From assembly GCA_016521575.1 (NCBI GenBank), contig JAEKDP010000003.1, positions 124,001-188,000 on the forward strand: a stretch of DNA of 64,000 bases. The letters run 5' to 3'. Below, piece after piece: positions 54,506-63,205 of this stretch (positions are counted from its first letter, which is position 1; the number at the start of each line of letters is the position of its first letter). The notes below the pieces were generated by a model. That model ran no database searches. It saw only the letters and a program-made list of their open reading frames with translations, and had not been told where the DNA came from. This DNA is from Rhodobacteraceae bacterium F11138 (GTDB lineage: Bacteria; Pseudomonadota; Alphaproteobacteria; Rhodobacterales; Rhodobacteraceae). The translations under genes were made by a program, and so were the position numbers.

Positions 54506-56032
54506 CTATTTGATGCGCTGCCCGTTGGCCAGCACATGGCCCTGCGCATTGATTTCGAGCTTCGAGTTCAACGTATCCGGTTCGGACCCCGGAACGGCCA
54601 GCATTCCCATCATCATCCGTGCGCCCATGGCCTCTTCGTCGCCGACAAGACCCATGGCAATCAGCTTGTCCAGCAACGCGTTGCTGCCGACCAGTTCCAG
54701 GTCGATATGACCCGTCGGGCGAGGCATGCCATCGAAGGTTTCGGTGTCGCTGTTGTCAAAGGTGAAATCGCCGGTGCCGGCCAGTTTGGCCCCGACCATC
54801 GAGATCAGAAGCTTGTTGATCGTCAAGGCGTTCAGTTCCAGCGGAGTCTCTCCCGAGGTTTCCAGAGATGCGGCCACAGCCGGATCGAGGAAATTGAACA
54901 GAACCCTGGCCTTGCCTGTCAGGTCCAGCGCCAGGGTGGCAGGGTCGCGCGGCAGTTGGGCGGCCGGATCGAACATCGCCCACAGCATGTCGGACATGGT
55001 GAAATCGGACAAGGTCAGGCCTGCCGCAAAATCCTGTTCGGCGTCGGATTTCGCAACCGGGATCGCGATGTTGAATGCGGCCACCGCTGCGTTCACCGCC
55101 AGCGGAAACGGCAGTTCGTCCCCCGTCATCGTCAAGGCGGTTTGCTGCTGTTCGACGTCATAGGCAATCCGGGTTGCGTCCATCTGCACCGAAAGTTGAC
55201 CGCCCTGTGACGCGCTGGCCATGGCAAATTGCGTACCGTCGCCGGTGCCTTCGATGTCCGAGCTGCCCGCGCCGTAGCGCAGCGTGCCATCAATCACGAA
55301 CCCATCCGCCAGCATCTGGTTGAAGTCCGAGGGATCCATCTGCATCGGGATCTTGCCGCTGCTGTCGAACGCCACATCCTGCAACGCGCCCTTGAGCGAG
55401 GCGCGATCCTCGCTTTCCGGATCGGCGAAGGCAAAGTCGAACGTCAACGCATCTGCGCGCAGATTTTGTTCGTAGTTGCGCATGTCGTCGATCTGCATCC
55501 GGGTATTGCTGGCGATCTTGTCCGCCTGGACAGCGACCCGCGCCAGATCCGACGGGACCGTTTCGCCCTCTACCACCAGCGATGTCAGATTCAGCGCGAT
55601 GCGGTCGGCCCCGTAGACATAGTTGATATCTTCGGTGGTGCCGGTCGCGGTCAGGTCGCTGCCGGACTGGGTATAGGTGATGACACCTGAAACGGCGTCC
55701 TCGCCAGCGTCCGAACCGGAAAAGGCCATCGGGATGCTGTCGGGCATGACGATGCTGATCGAACCGTCGCCGTTTTCGGTGAACGCCAGGCTGTCCATGC
55801 TAACGGAAAACACCCCGTCGTCTTCGGGCAACGCCATCGAAAGCGCCAGGTTCTGAATGTTCACTCCGTTGCCGGTCTGCTGTTCGTCGCCGGTGACGGA
55901 ATAGCCGGCCGAGGCCAGATAGCTCTGCAAGTCAGACCAGACCTGCTGGGCCGTCAGATCCGCATACGCGGCCTGGGTCGCGATGGTATAGGCAAGCGCG
56001 GCCCCGGCACTGCGCGCAAAGAACTTGGACAT
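54506..56032 (-). CDS. DUF2125 family secreted protein
   Basis: Periplasmic or outer-membrane-associated protein of 508 residues. A signal peptide ends near residue 24 (GAALAYTIATQAAYA-DLT). The rest is rich in beta-strand-like repeats with many Asp, Thr and Gly, including ATGTTEDINYVYGADR and LNALTINKLLISMVG, matching DUF2125. ATG 56032 (MSKFFARSAGAALA) is preceded by AGGAAGGG. It is followed by pmbA 113 bases on, same strand. Function unknown. Confidence 0.85.
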   Translation of the reverse strand: MSKFFARSAGAALAYTIATQAAYADLTAQQVWSDLQSYLASAGYSVTGDEQQTGNGVNIQNLALSMALPEDDGVFSVSMDSLAFTENGDGSISIVMPDSIPMAFSGSDAGEDAVSGVITYTQSGSDLTATGTTEDINYVYGADRIALNLTSLVVEGETVPSDLARVAVQADKIASNTRMQIDDMRNYEQNLRADALTFDFAFADPESEDRASLKGALQDVAFDSSGKIPMQMDPSDFNQMLADGFVIDGTLRYGAGSSDIEGTGDGTQFAMASASQGGQLSVQMDATRIAYDVEQQQTALTMTGDELPFPLAVNAAVAAFNIAIPVAKSDAEQDFAAGLTLSDFTMSDMLWAMFDPAAQLPRDPATLALDLTGKARVLFNFLDPAVAASLETSGETPLELNALTINKLLISMVGAKLAGTGDFTFDNSDTETFDGMPRPTGHIDLELVGSNALLDKLIAMGLVGDEEAMGARMMMGMLAVPGSEPDTLNSKLEINAQGHVLANGQRIK

Positions 56033-56155
56033 GAATGAACCCTTCCTGAGTAACTTGCGGCGCATGGTCTGCGCTTGGCGGTCGGGCGTCAAGGGGTGGA
56101 CCCGTTCAATTCTCGGCATTACGACGTTGGCACAGCAATGTGAAAGGTCGACCAG

Positions 56156-56905
56156 ATGGACATGAAGGACAAGACGGTGCTGATTACCGGGGCCAGCCGG
56201 GGCATCGGTGCAGAAGCCGCGCGGGTTTTCGCCCTGGCGGGGGCGAATGTGGGTTTGCTGGCGCGCAATCAGAACAAGGTCGAGGCTTTGGCCGAGGATC
56301 TGGGCCCGCGCGCGTTCGGGATGGCATGTGATGTCAGCGACTATGCCCAGGTCGAAGCCGCGGTGCAGGCCTGTGTCGACCGGTTCGGCGGGCTGGACGT
56401 GCTGATCGGAAATGCAGGGGTGATCGAGCCGATCTCGCACCTGTCCAGTGCCGATCCGGCCGGCTGGGGGCAAGCGGTGGATATCAACCTCAAGGGTGTC
56501 TTTCATGGTATGCGGGCCGCTTTGCCGGTGATGATCGAGTCGGGCGGCGGTACGATCCTGACGGTCAGTTCCGGCGCGGCGCATGGCCCCGTCGAAGCCT
56601 GGAGCCACTATTGCGCCTCCAAGGCGGGAGCGGCGATGCTGACCGCCTGTGCGGACAAGGAAAACCGCCATCAGGGCATTCGCGCCATGGGGCTGTCGCC
56701 GGGCACGGTCGCCACCCAGATGCAGCGCGAAATCAAATCCAGCGGCATCAATCCGATCAGCAAGCTGGACTGGGGCGACCATGTTCCGGCCGACTGGCCG
56801 GCGCGCGCCTTGCTGTGGATGTGTTCACCGGATGCGGATGAGTACGTCGGATCCGAGATTTCGTTGCGCGACGAGTCAATTCGTCAGCGGGTTGGATTGG
56901 TATGA
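56156..56905 (+). CDS. Short-chain dehydrogenase/reductase
   Basis: Classical SDR of 249 residues. The cofactor motif is VLITGASRGIGAEAA near residue 8, NAGV near 88, and the catalytic residues appear as Ser in TVSSGAAHG and HYCASKAG (YxxxK) near 155. The start is ATG 56156 or the ATG two codons on. Its stop overlaps the crotonase gene start as ATGA. A SDR plus a crotonase suggests acyl-CoA or ketone metabolism; the substrate is unknown. Confidence 0.9.
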   Translation: MDMKDKTVLITGASRGIGAEAARVFALAGANVGLLARNQNKVEALAEDLGPRAFGMACDVSDYAQVEAAVQACVDRFGGLDVLIGNAGVIEPISHLSSADPAGWGQAVDINLKGVFHGMRAALPVMIESGGGTILTVSSGAAHGPVEAWSHYCASKAGAAMLTACADKENRHQGIRAMGLSPGTVATQMQREIKSSGINPISKLDWGDHVPADWPARALLWMCSPDADEYVGSEISLRDESIRQRVGLV

Positions 56906-57534
56906 TCGAGCTGGACAGGGATGGCGGGCTTTGGACCGTCACGTTGAACCGGCCCGACAAGGCGAATTCCCTGACCGGCGAGATGCTGACCGAACTGGTT
57001 CGGATCGCGCAGGCCGCGACCCAGGCCCGGGCGCTGATCCTGACCGGACGCGGCACCGTGTTCAGTGCCGGGGCCGACCTGGAAGAGGCCCGCGCCGGGC
57101 TGGCGACGTCAGAGCTGTGGGAGCAACTCTCGGGTGCGATCGCACGTTTGCCCTGCCTGACCATCGCGGCGCTGAACGGAACCCTGGCTGGCGGGGCCAT
57201 GGGCATGGCGCTGGCCTGCGATCTGCGGCTTGCGGTGCCGGGGGCACGGTTCTTTTATCCGGTGATGAAGCTGGGTTTTCTGCCGCAACCTTCTGATCCG
57301 GCGCGGATGGCGGCCCTGATTGGCCCGGCGCGCAGCCGGTTGATTCTGATGGCCGGTCAGAAGGTCTCGGCGGACGAGGCGCTGGCCTTTGGTCTGGTGG
57401 ACCGCATCGTGCCGCCCGAGGAACTGATGGCCACGGCGACGGCCTGGACCGCCGATTCGCTGGCTGCAGACCCCGAAACCGCCGCGGCAATAGCAGCCCG
57501 GTGCGGCAAGCCTGGGTCTGAAATCCCCGGATGA
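56902..57534 (+). CDS. Enoyl-CoA hydratase/isomerase (crotonase) family protein
   Basis: Crotonase-fold protein of 210 residues, somewhat short for the family. VTLNRPDKANSLTGEML, the oxyanion-hole region GRGTVFSAGADLEEA near residue 55 and LAGGAMGMALACDLRLA near 95 are clear. The two glutamates of true enoyl-CoA hydratases are not seen: the first position reads GAMGMA and the second reads YPVMKLGF instead of a PE pair. It may therefore be an isomerase, hydrolase or other crotonase. Coupled to the SDR gene by a four-base overlap. Confidence 0.85.
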   Translation: MIELDRDGGLWTVTLNRPDKANSLTGEMLTELVRIAQAATQARALILTGRGTVFSAGADLEEARAGLATSELWEQLSGAIARLPCLTIAALNGTLAGGAMGMALACDLRLAVPGARFFYPVMKLGFLPQPSDPARMAALIGPARSRLILMAGQKVSADEALAFGLVDRIVPPEELMATATAWTADSLAADPETAAAIAARCGKPGSEIPG

Positions 57535-57588
57535 CGTTCGCCAGTCGCTGAAAAATTTAACCCGACTAAAAAACTAGGATTGACTAAT

Positions 57589-57605
57589 CTGACAATAACA
57601 GTCAG
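57589..57605. promoter_or_regulatory. Iron-responsive operator candidate (TGA-N9-TCA) upstream of hemP
   Basis: CTGAC-AATAACA-GTCAG is a 17-base dyad with perfect five-base arms and contains TGA-N9-TCA, the iron-Rhodo-box/RirA-type motif linked to iron-repressed genes in alphaproteobacteria. It lies about 35 bases before the small ORF and 209 before hemP. A second small dyad, GATT-GACT-AATC, precedes it at 57578-57589. Confidence 0.6.
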
Positions 57606-57640
57606 CTTTGGGCCGAGTTCGGTACAAAGGGTATTTGCAG

Positions 57641-57814
57641 ATGCAAGAGCAAGGGGCTGTCAAGGTCGGTCGATCCGGCACCATGCATGCGCATCAGCCG
57701 CGTGAGCGCCTGCGCCCGGGGTCGGCTTTGATGGGCGCGCAGCACTCTTGGCCTTCGGACTGGAATCTCGAGGTCCTGCTGGACCGCCTAAATGCAGACG
57801 AAAGGACAGATTGA
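57641..57814 (+). CDS. Small hypothetical protein overlapping hemP start
   Basis: Open frame of 57 codons starting MQEQGAVKVGRSGTMHAHQP, with AAAGG about ten bases upstream, and ending NLEVLLDRLNADERTD. Its TGA shares one base with the hemP ATG (TGATG), the layout of translational coupling. Middle section is basic and His/Arg-rich; no signal or membrane segment is evident. I do not recognise it; it might be a leader peptide or a small iron-regulated protein. Real expression is uncertain. Confidence 0.5.
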   Translation: MQEQGAVKVGRSGTMHAHQPRERLRPGSALMGAQHSWPSDWNLEVLLDRLNADERTD

Positions 57815-57978
57815 TGCAGGTTGAAAGCAAACCGCAAATCGAAACTACGCCACAGGCCGTTCCCAGTTGGTCGGCCGAGGATCTGACCCAGGGCGGCGCG
57901 ACCGCGCGGATCAAGCTGGGCGAGGCCGAGTATGTGCTGCGGATCACCCGTGCCAGCAAGCTGATCCTGACAAAATGA
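57814..57978 (+). CDS. hemP: Hemin uptake protein HemP
   Basis: Small protein of 54 residues recognised by its C-terminal block ARIKLGEAEYVLRITRASKL followed by ILTK, the HemP/HmuP consensus. ATG 57814 is preceded by AAAGGA. HemP proteins are small regulators or accessories of haem uptake. It is coupled at both ends (TGATG with the small ORF, ATGA with the next gene). No haem receptor or ABC transporter is nearby. Confidence 0.9.
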   Translation: MQVESKPQIETTPQAVPSWSAEDLTQGGATARIKLGEAEYVLRITRASKLILTK

Positions 57979-58445
57979 ACGCGTTGACGAACCCCCGTGG
58001 CGGGGCGCCGGTCGGGCATCTGGTCCATCTCGGATCGGTCGAGCAGGCCGCTGTTCGTCTGTTGCGGGCCTGGAGCAATGGTGCCGACACGCTGGGGGAA
58101 GTCATCGAGATTTTCCGGGCCGATCTGGGGCCGACCCGCGCCGAATTGATCCGCGATGCCCTGTGCCAGCTGTGTGAACTCTGTTGCCGTCATGGCCGCC
58201 GTCCGCTGATGTGTCATCATACCAGCTGTTCCTGCCTGGGGGCCGATGAATCCTGTTTCGCGCATTTCATCGCCAATGCCACCGAAGGGCGGCGCGAAGA
58301 TGCGTTGTTGATGGCAACCTTGCTGGTCCGGGCGGATTGCGTGCTGCATCTGTTGACCCATGCAGAAACACTGGGCCGGGCGCTGTCGTTGTATTGCGTG
58401 CAGGCCGCACCCCGGCCCACTGAAACGCCAACCATACTCCACTAA
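57975..58445 (+). CDS. Cysteine-rich hypothetical protein in the iron locus
   Basis: Protein of 156 residues starting at an ATGA overlap with hemP. Eight cysteines fall in residues 64-94: CQLCELCC (64, 67, 70, 71), MC (80), SCSC (85, 87) and SC (94), with His 73, 81 and 82 nearby. The rest is helical, with an Asp/Ala-rich stretch (EGRREDALLMATLLVRAD) and no signal peptide. The cluster suggests metal, Fe-S or haem binding. Similar proteins appear beside hemP in related bacteria, but I know no assigned function. Confidence 0.75.
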   Translation: MNALTNPRGGAPVGHLVHLGSVEQAAVRLLRAWSNGADTLGEVIEIFRADLGPTRAELIRDALCQLCELCCRHGRRPLMCHHTSCSCLGADESCFAHFIANATEGRREDALLMATLLVRADCVLHLLTHAETLGRALSLYCVQAAPRPTETPTILH

Positions 58446-58456
58446 AGGGAATGACT

Positions 58457-59719
58457 ATGAAATCTGTGCTACTCGCGACCACGCTTTTGGGTTTTGGCCT
58501 GAGCTCGGCAGCCATGGCAGCCACAAAATCCGACGTGTTGACCACCTATGCCGATATCGCCGAGGCGACCTATGCCGACAGCCTTGCCGCTGCCAAGGTG
58601 TTGCAGACCGCAATCGACACGCTGATCGCGGACCCGACGGACGCGAACCTGCAGGCGGCGCGCGAGGCGTGGCTGGCGGCGCGCGTCCCCTATCAGCAAT
58701 CCGAAGTGTTCCGGTTCGGCAATGCCATCGTCGACGATTGGGAAGGCAAGGTGAATGCGTGGCCTTTGGACGAAGGGCTGATCGACTATGTCGACAGCAG
58801 CTATGGCGGCCCGTCGGATGAGAACGATTTCGCCGCGCTCAACGTCATTGCAAACCCCCAGTTCGAGCTGTCCGGCAAGGCCGTGGATGCACGGCAGATC
58901 ACTCCGAACCTGTTGGCGGACACCCTGCACGAGGCGGATGGCATCGAGGCCAATGTCGCCACCGGATACCACGCGATCGAGTTTCTGTTGTGGGGCCAGG
59001 ACCTGAACGGCCATGGGGCAGGGGCGGGCGAACGCCCGGCCAGTGACTATGCGCAGGGTGATGCCTGCACGGGCGGAAATTGCGAGCGTCGCGCCGAATA
59101 TCTGTCGGCGGCGGCCGATCTTCTGGTCAGCGATCTTGAATGGATGACGGCGCAATGGGCCAAGGACGGTGCGGGCCGCTCAGCCGTGACCGCGGACGAA
59201 AACCAGGGCATCGTGGCGATGCTTACCGGTATGGGCAGCCTGTCCTATGGCGAACAGGCCGGGGAACGGATGCGTCTGGGCCTGATGCTGAACGATCCCG
59301 AAGAAGAGCATGATTGTTTTTCCGACAACACCCACAACAGCCACTATTACGACGGGCTGGGCATTCGGAACGTGTATCTGGGCAGCTATACCCGTACCGA
59401 CGGATCAGAGCTGAAAGGCGCATCTCTGGCCGACCTCGTGGGCGATGCGGATCCCGAACTGGATGCCGAAATGCAGGCCAAGCTGGATCAGACCATGGAT
59501 GCCCTGGGCGCGATCAAGGCCGAAGCCGACGGCGGATTCGCGTATGATCAGATGCTGGAACGTGGCAACGAAAAAGGCGAGGCGCTGATCATGGGCGGCG
59601 TGAATGCTCTGGTCGATCAGGCAAAAACCATCGAGCGGGTGGTGACCGGGCTGGGGCTGGACAATATCGCGTTCGAGGGATCGGACAGCTTGGACAACCC
59701 CGGCGCGGTCTTTCAGTAA
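58457..59719 (+). CDS. Imelysin family iron-regulated protein (IrpA-like)
   Basis: Periplasmic protein of about 420 residues. The signal peptide ends near residue 21 (GFGLSSAAMA-ATK). The imelysin motif GxHxxE is present as GYHAIEFLLWG near residue 169, and the paired helical domain with DVLTTYADIAEATYADSLAA follows the family pattern. Imelysins lack proven peptidase activity and are tied to iron uptake. ATG 58457 is preferred over the ATG at 58451 because of spacing to AAAGGGA. Followed by a hairpin, then bfd. Confidence 0.92.
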   Translation: MKSVLLATTLLGFGLSSAAMAATKSDVLTTYADIAEATYADSLAAAKVLQTAIDTLIADPTDANLQAAREAWLAARVPYQQSEVFRFGNAIVDDWEGKVNAWPLDEGLIDYVDSSYGGPSDENDFAALNVIANPQFELSGKAVDARQITPNLLADTLHEADGIEANVATGYHAIEFLLWGQDLNGHGAGAGERPASDYAQGDACTGGNCERRAEYLSAAADLLVSDLEWMTAQWAKDGAGRSAVTADENQGIVAMLTGMGSLSYGEQAGERMRLGLMLNDPEEEHDCFSDNTHNSHYYDGLGIRNVYLGSYTRTDGSELKGASLADLVGDADPELDAEMQAKLDQTMDALGAIKAEADGGFAYDQMLERGNEKGEALIMGGVNALVDQAKTIERVVTGLGLDNIAFEGSDSLDNPGAVFQ

Positions 59720-59721
59720 CC

Positions 59722-59742
59722 GGTGCGGTGCTGGCCCGCACC
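59722..59742 (+). terminator. Hairpin after the first imelysin gene
   Basis: Seven-base stem GGTGCGG / CCGCACC with a seven-base loop begins two bases after the stop. No T tract follows, so termination is uncertain; it may simply protect the 3' end. Confidence 0.35.
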
Positions 59743-59895
59743 TGATGGTCGGCACCGCAAAGACGCGCAAAACCGTGTCATGAGAATTTTCCGATCAAAA
59801 CAGTAAAGAATTTTCTGGCGCGCCCGTCCTTTCCCGATTAACACTTGGGAAAGGCGATTCACCCGGACCCGACACCAGCAACGAAAGACGCCGCG

Positions 59896-60189
59896 ATGAT
59901 CGTTTGTCATTGCACAATGATTACGGACCACGAGATCCACGCCGCCATTGACTGGATGCGGGCCGCCGATCCGGATACGGTCATCAGCCCCGGCAAGATC
60001 TATCATGCGCTCGGCAAGGCAGCGGATTGCGGCGGCTGCATGTCGCTTTTCCTAGACACGATGCGTTCGAATGCTAACTTGAGTATTCCACTGGAATTGC
60101 GCAATCTGCGCGGCGGAATACACAAGGAGACTTCATATGAAGGGCGATCCGAAAGTAGTCGACTATCTCAACAAGGCGCTGCGCCATGA
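59896..60189 (+). CDS. bfd: Bacterioferritin-associated ferredoxin (Bfd)
   Basis: 2Fe-2S protein of up to 97 residues that reduces bacterioferritin to release iron. The ligand cysteines are CHC at residues 4 and 6 and CGGC at 45 and 48; the 38-residue gap between the pairs is slightly wider than the usual 31-32. The C-terminal 18 or so codons run into bfr in another frame, a 53-base overlap. Near the stop the sequence is Ser/Gln-rich and is likely dispensable. ATG 59896 opens [10 protein letters not shown]. Confidence 0.88.
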   Translation: MIVCHCTMITDHEIHAAIDWMRAADPDTVISPGKIYHALGKAADCGGCMSLFLDTMRSNANLSIPLELRNLRGGIHKETSYEGRSESSRLSQQGAAP

Positions 60190-60622
60190 GCTGACCGCGG
60201 TCAGCCAATACTGGTTGCACTACCGGCTTCAGGACGATTGGGGCCTTGGTCACATGGCCAAGAAAAGCCGCGAGGAATCCATCGAAGAGATGCAGCATGC
60301 GGACCAGCTGATCGAGCGGATTCTTTTTCTGGAGGGCCACCCCAACCTGCAAAAGCTCGACCCGCTGAGAATCGGACAGAATGCGCGCGAAACGCTGGAA
60401 TGCGATCTGGCCGCAGAGGTGTCCGCCAGGGCCTTGTACAAGGAAGCTCGCGAAGCCTGTCACGAAGCGGGCGATTATGTGACCATGAAACTGTTCGAAG
60501 ACTTGATGGCGGATGAAGAAGGGCATATCGACTTTCTGGAAACCCAGCTGGAACTGCACGACACCGTCGGCGCAGAGAAATATGCGCAACTCAATGCTTC
60601 GAAAATGGACGAATCCGAATAG
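60137..60622 (+). CDS. bfr: Bacterioferritin
   Basis: Haem-containing iron storage protein of 161 residues. The di-iron ferroxidase residues are visible (Glu18 in [11 protein letters not shown], Tyr25, Glu51 and His54 in EEMQHADQL, Glu127 and His130 in DEEGHIDFL), and Met52 is the haem ligand that separates Bfr from non-haem ferritins. AAGGAG lies seven bases before ATG 60137. It is translated from within the end of bfd. Confidence 0.96.
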   Translation: MKGDPKVVDYLNKALRHELTAVSQYWLHYRLQDDWGLGHMAKKSREESIEEMQHADQLIERILFLEGHPNLQKLDPLRIGQNARETLECDLAAEVSARALYKEAREACHEAGDYVTMKLFEDLMADEEGHIDFLETQLELHDTVGAEKYAQLNASKMDESE

Positions 60623-62120
60623 GATCTTCATGCTGGTTGCCGTTTCGGCGGCAACCGGTCTCTCTGCCGCCGAACTTGACGACCCGCATCTTTCCACGGT
60701 TCCCAGAACGCCCGAGGAAACAGAACGTGTCACGACGGCAACCGCCCCGACCACGGATTTCACAACCCCCGAACGGTTCGAGGAACTGCCCGCAGGGGCC
60801 GCCACGGTGCGGGCCCGCGCCAACCGCGATGCGTTTTCACTGCCTTCCGGCAACATCGACTTTGAGCGCGAACTGGATTTCAAGGTCGGCAACGGGCTGT
60901 TTCGCAAGATCTGGGTGACCTCGCCGTCGTCGACACTGGCATCCGACGGGTTGGGGCCGCTGTTCAATGCCCGGTCCTGTCAACGCTGCCATATCAAGGA
61001 CGGGCGCGGCCATCCGCCCGAAGGGGCCGGGGATACGTCGATCTCGATGTTCCTGCGGGTGTCGGTACCCGGCGGCGAGACGTATGGCATTCCCGGCTAT
61101 CACGCGACCCGAAATCACCCGGTCTATGGTGGTCAGCTTCAGGATTTCGCGGTCGCTGGCGAACCTGCCGAATACCGGCTGGATATCGCGTATCAGGATA
61201 TTACCGTGGCGCTTGAAGATGGCGAAACCGTTCTTCTGCGCAAGCCGGTCTATACCGCCGCCGATCCCGGGTATGGTCCGTTCGGGCCGCAGACCATGTT
61301 CAGCCCCCGGGTTGCGCCGCAGATGATCGGTCTGGGTCTGCTTGAGGCGATCCCCGCCGCCGATATCCTGGACGCGGCGGATCCCGACGATGCCGACCGA
61401 GACGGTATTTCCGGGCGTCCCAATATTGTCTGGTCGCGCGAATACGACCAGCCGATGCTGGGCCGGTTCGGATTGAAGGCCGGCATGCCGACGATCCGGG
61501 AACAGTCGGCGTCGGCATTTGCCGGGGACATCGGCATTTCGAACCCGCTTTATCCCGAACTGTGGGGCGATTGCACCGAGGCACAGACCGGTTGCCGTGC
61601 GGCACCGCATGGCGACGACGACGCCCGTGACGGGTTTGAGATCGACAGCGAAGGGTTGGATCTGGTGACGTTTTACAGCCGCAACCTCGCCGTGCCCGCG
61701 CGGCGGGACGTGGACGACCCCCAGGTGCTGCGCGGCAAGCAACTTTTTCATGAACTTGGCTGCGCGTCCTGTCACCGACCGAAATTCGTCACCCACAGGC
61801 TGACGGATCGCCCGGAACAGAGTTTCCAGTTGATCTGGCCCTATACCGATATGCTTTTGCATGACATGGGCGAAGGCCTGGCCGACCACCGGCCCGAAGG
61901 GGTCGCCAATGGCCGCGAATGGCGTACGCCGCCGTTGTGGGGGATCGGTCTGACCGAACGGGTCAGCGGGCACAGCAATTTCCTGCATGACGGACGCGCG
62001 CGATCGCTTCTCGAAGCGGTCCTGTGGCATGGTGGCGAGGCACAGCAGGCCCGCGACGCGGTGACCGGTTTGCCGCAACAGGAGCGGGAGGCCTTGCTGC
62101 GCTTCCTGGGAAGCCTGTGA
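60594..62120 (+). CDS. Diheme DUF1111 oxidoreductase (di-haem oxidoredictase family)
   Basis: Periplasmic dihaem protein of about 508 residues related to cytochrome c peroxidase/MauG. Two haem sites are present, [16 protein letters not shown] near residue 136 and CASCHRPKF near 395. Start is unsettled: ATG 60594 gives a good signal peptide ([20 protein letters not shown]) but overlaps bfr, while ATG 60630 has AGGA upstream but almost no n-region. I use 60594. In many bacteria this family sits between two imelysins, exactly as here, and is linked to periplasmic iron handling. Confidence 0.87.
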   Translation: MLRKWTNPNRIFMLVAVSAATGLSAAELDDPHLSTVPRTPEETERVTTATAPTTDFTTPERFEELPAGAATVRARANRDAFSLPSGNIDFERELDFKVGNGLFRKIWVTSPSSTLASDGLGPLFNARSCQRCHIKDGRGHPPEGAGDTSISMFLRVSVPGGETYGIPGYHATRNHPVYGGQLQDFAVAGEPAEYRLDIAYQDITVALEDGETVLLRKPVYTAADPGYGPFGPQTMFSPRVAPQMIGLGLLEAIPAADILDAADPDDADRDGISGRPNIVWSREYDQPMLGRFGLKAGMPTIREQSASAFAGDIGISNPLYPELWGDCTEAQTGCRAAPHGDDDARDGFEIDSEGLDLVTFYSRNLAVPARRDVDDPQVLRGKQLFHELGCASCHRPKFVTHRLTDRPEQSFQLIWPYTDMLLHDMGEGLADHRPEGVANGREWRTPPLWGIGLTERVSGHSNFLHDGRARSLLEAVLWHGGEAQQARDAVTGLPQQEREALLRFLGSL

Positions 62121-63133
62121 TGCGGCGGCTGGTGGCTCTGGTGCTGGTGGTGTTGCCGCCTCTGCCGGTTCTCGCGGATGTGCCGTCCGTGGTGCAGGAC
62201 ACGGTCGAGGAACATATCCTGCCCCGCGTGGATGCGTTTGCCGGTGCTGGTGCCGATCTGGCGGCGGTGGCGGCGTCGACCTGTGATCCGGATGACGACG
62301 GGCTGCGCGCGGCCTATACTGTTGCTTTCGATGCCTGGATCGACATGAGCCACCTGCGCTTTGGCCCCACCGAAGTGGCCGACCGGGCATTTGCCATCGC
62401 GTTCTGGCCTGACAGTCGCGGTGCCACGCCCAAGGCACTGGCCGCGATGATCGTCAACAAGGATCCCGCACTGGCCGATCCGGTTGCGTTTCGTGATGTC
62501 TCGGTGGCGGCGCGTGGACTTTATGCGCTGGAATATCTGTTGTTTGACGACGGGCTGCGGCAACTGGGTCAGCCGGAAACCCGCTGCGCCCTGACCCGGG
62601 CGATCACCTATGATGTCGCGGCAAACGGGGCGGCCATCGCAGCGGATTGGCACGATTCCTACGCCGCCAGGCTGATGGAGCCCGGCCCCGACGGCCCCTA
62701 TCAGACCGATGCGGAAGCAGTGCAGGAACTGTTCAAGGCGCTTGGCGCGGGGCTGCAGTTCACGGCGGACGTGCGTTTGGGCAGGCCAATGGGCACGTTT
62801 CAACGCCCACGTCCGAACCGGGCCGAGGCGCGGGGCTCGGGGCGGTCCCTGCGCCATGTTGTCTTGTCCTTGCTGGCAACACAGGATCTGGCCCTGCATC
62901 TGGCGGCGGACGATCCCGAATTGGCCTCGCGCCTGTCTTCCGCCTTCGAGATCGCGCTGGCCACGGCGGCGCGGCTGGACGATCCGGTGTTTGCGGGCGT
63001 CGCATCGCCGCAGGGGCGGATCCGGGTCGAGGCCCTGCAAACCGAAATCAACAAGATCCGTCAGATCGTGGCCACGGAACTGGGGCCGCAACTGGGTGTC
63101 GCGGCAGGTTTCAACGCGCTGGACGGCGATTGA
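62120..63133 (+). CDS. Second imelysin family protein
   Basis: Periplasmic protein of 337 residues with a signal peptide (LVALVLVVLPPLPVLA-DVP). It matches imelysins of the dihaem operon type, including SHLRFGPTEVADRAFAIAFW and VAARGLYALEYLLFDDG. The latter is where GxHxxE normally lies, but the His is replaced by Tyr (GLYALE near residue 137), so the metal-site motif is incomplete. It starts at a TGATG overlap with the DUF1111 gene and converges with maiA. Confidence 0.88.
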   Translation: MRRLVALVLVVLPPLPVLADVPSVVQDTVEEHILPRVDAFAGAGADLAAVAASTCDPDDDGLRAAYTVAFDAWIDMSHLRFGPTEVADRAFAIAFWPDSRGATPKALAAMIVNKDPALADPVAFRDVSVAARGLYALEYLLFDDGLRQLGQPETRCALTRAITYDVAANGAAIAADWHDSYAARLMEPGPDGPYQTDAEAVQELFKALGAGLQFTADVRLGRPMGTFQRPRPNRAEARGSGRSLRHVVLSLLATQDLALHLAADDPELASRLSSAFEIALATAARLDDPVFAGVASPQGRIRVEALQTEINKIRQIVATELGPQLGVAAGFNALDGD

Positions 63134-63205
63134 TCCAGAGCTGCTGCCGCTCAGCCGGTGGATCGGTCCGGAGATGGCCGGCCGTGTGGTTTTGATGCGG
63201 ATACG

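Noticed and set aside
59784-59815. Two copies of GAATTTTC spaced 24 bases before bfd, considered as an Irr or iron site
   Set aside because: Direct, not inverted, and poor match to known iron-control motifs; kept only as a note.
60837-62438. 533-codon open frame opposite the DUF1111 gene
   Set aside because: Antisense artefact; both haem motifs lie on the plus strand.
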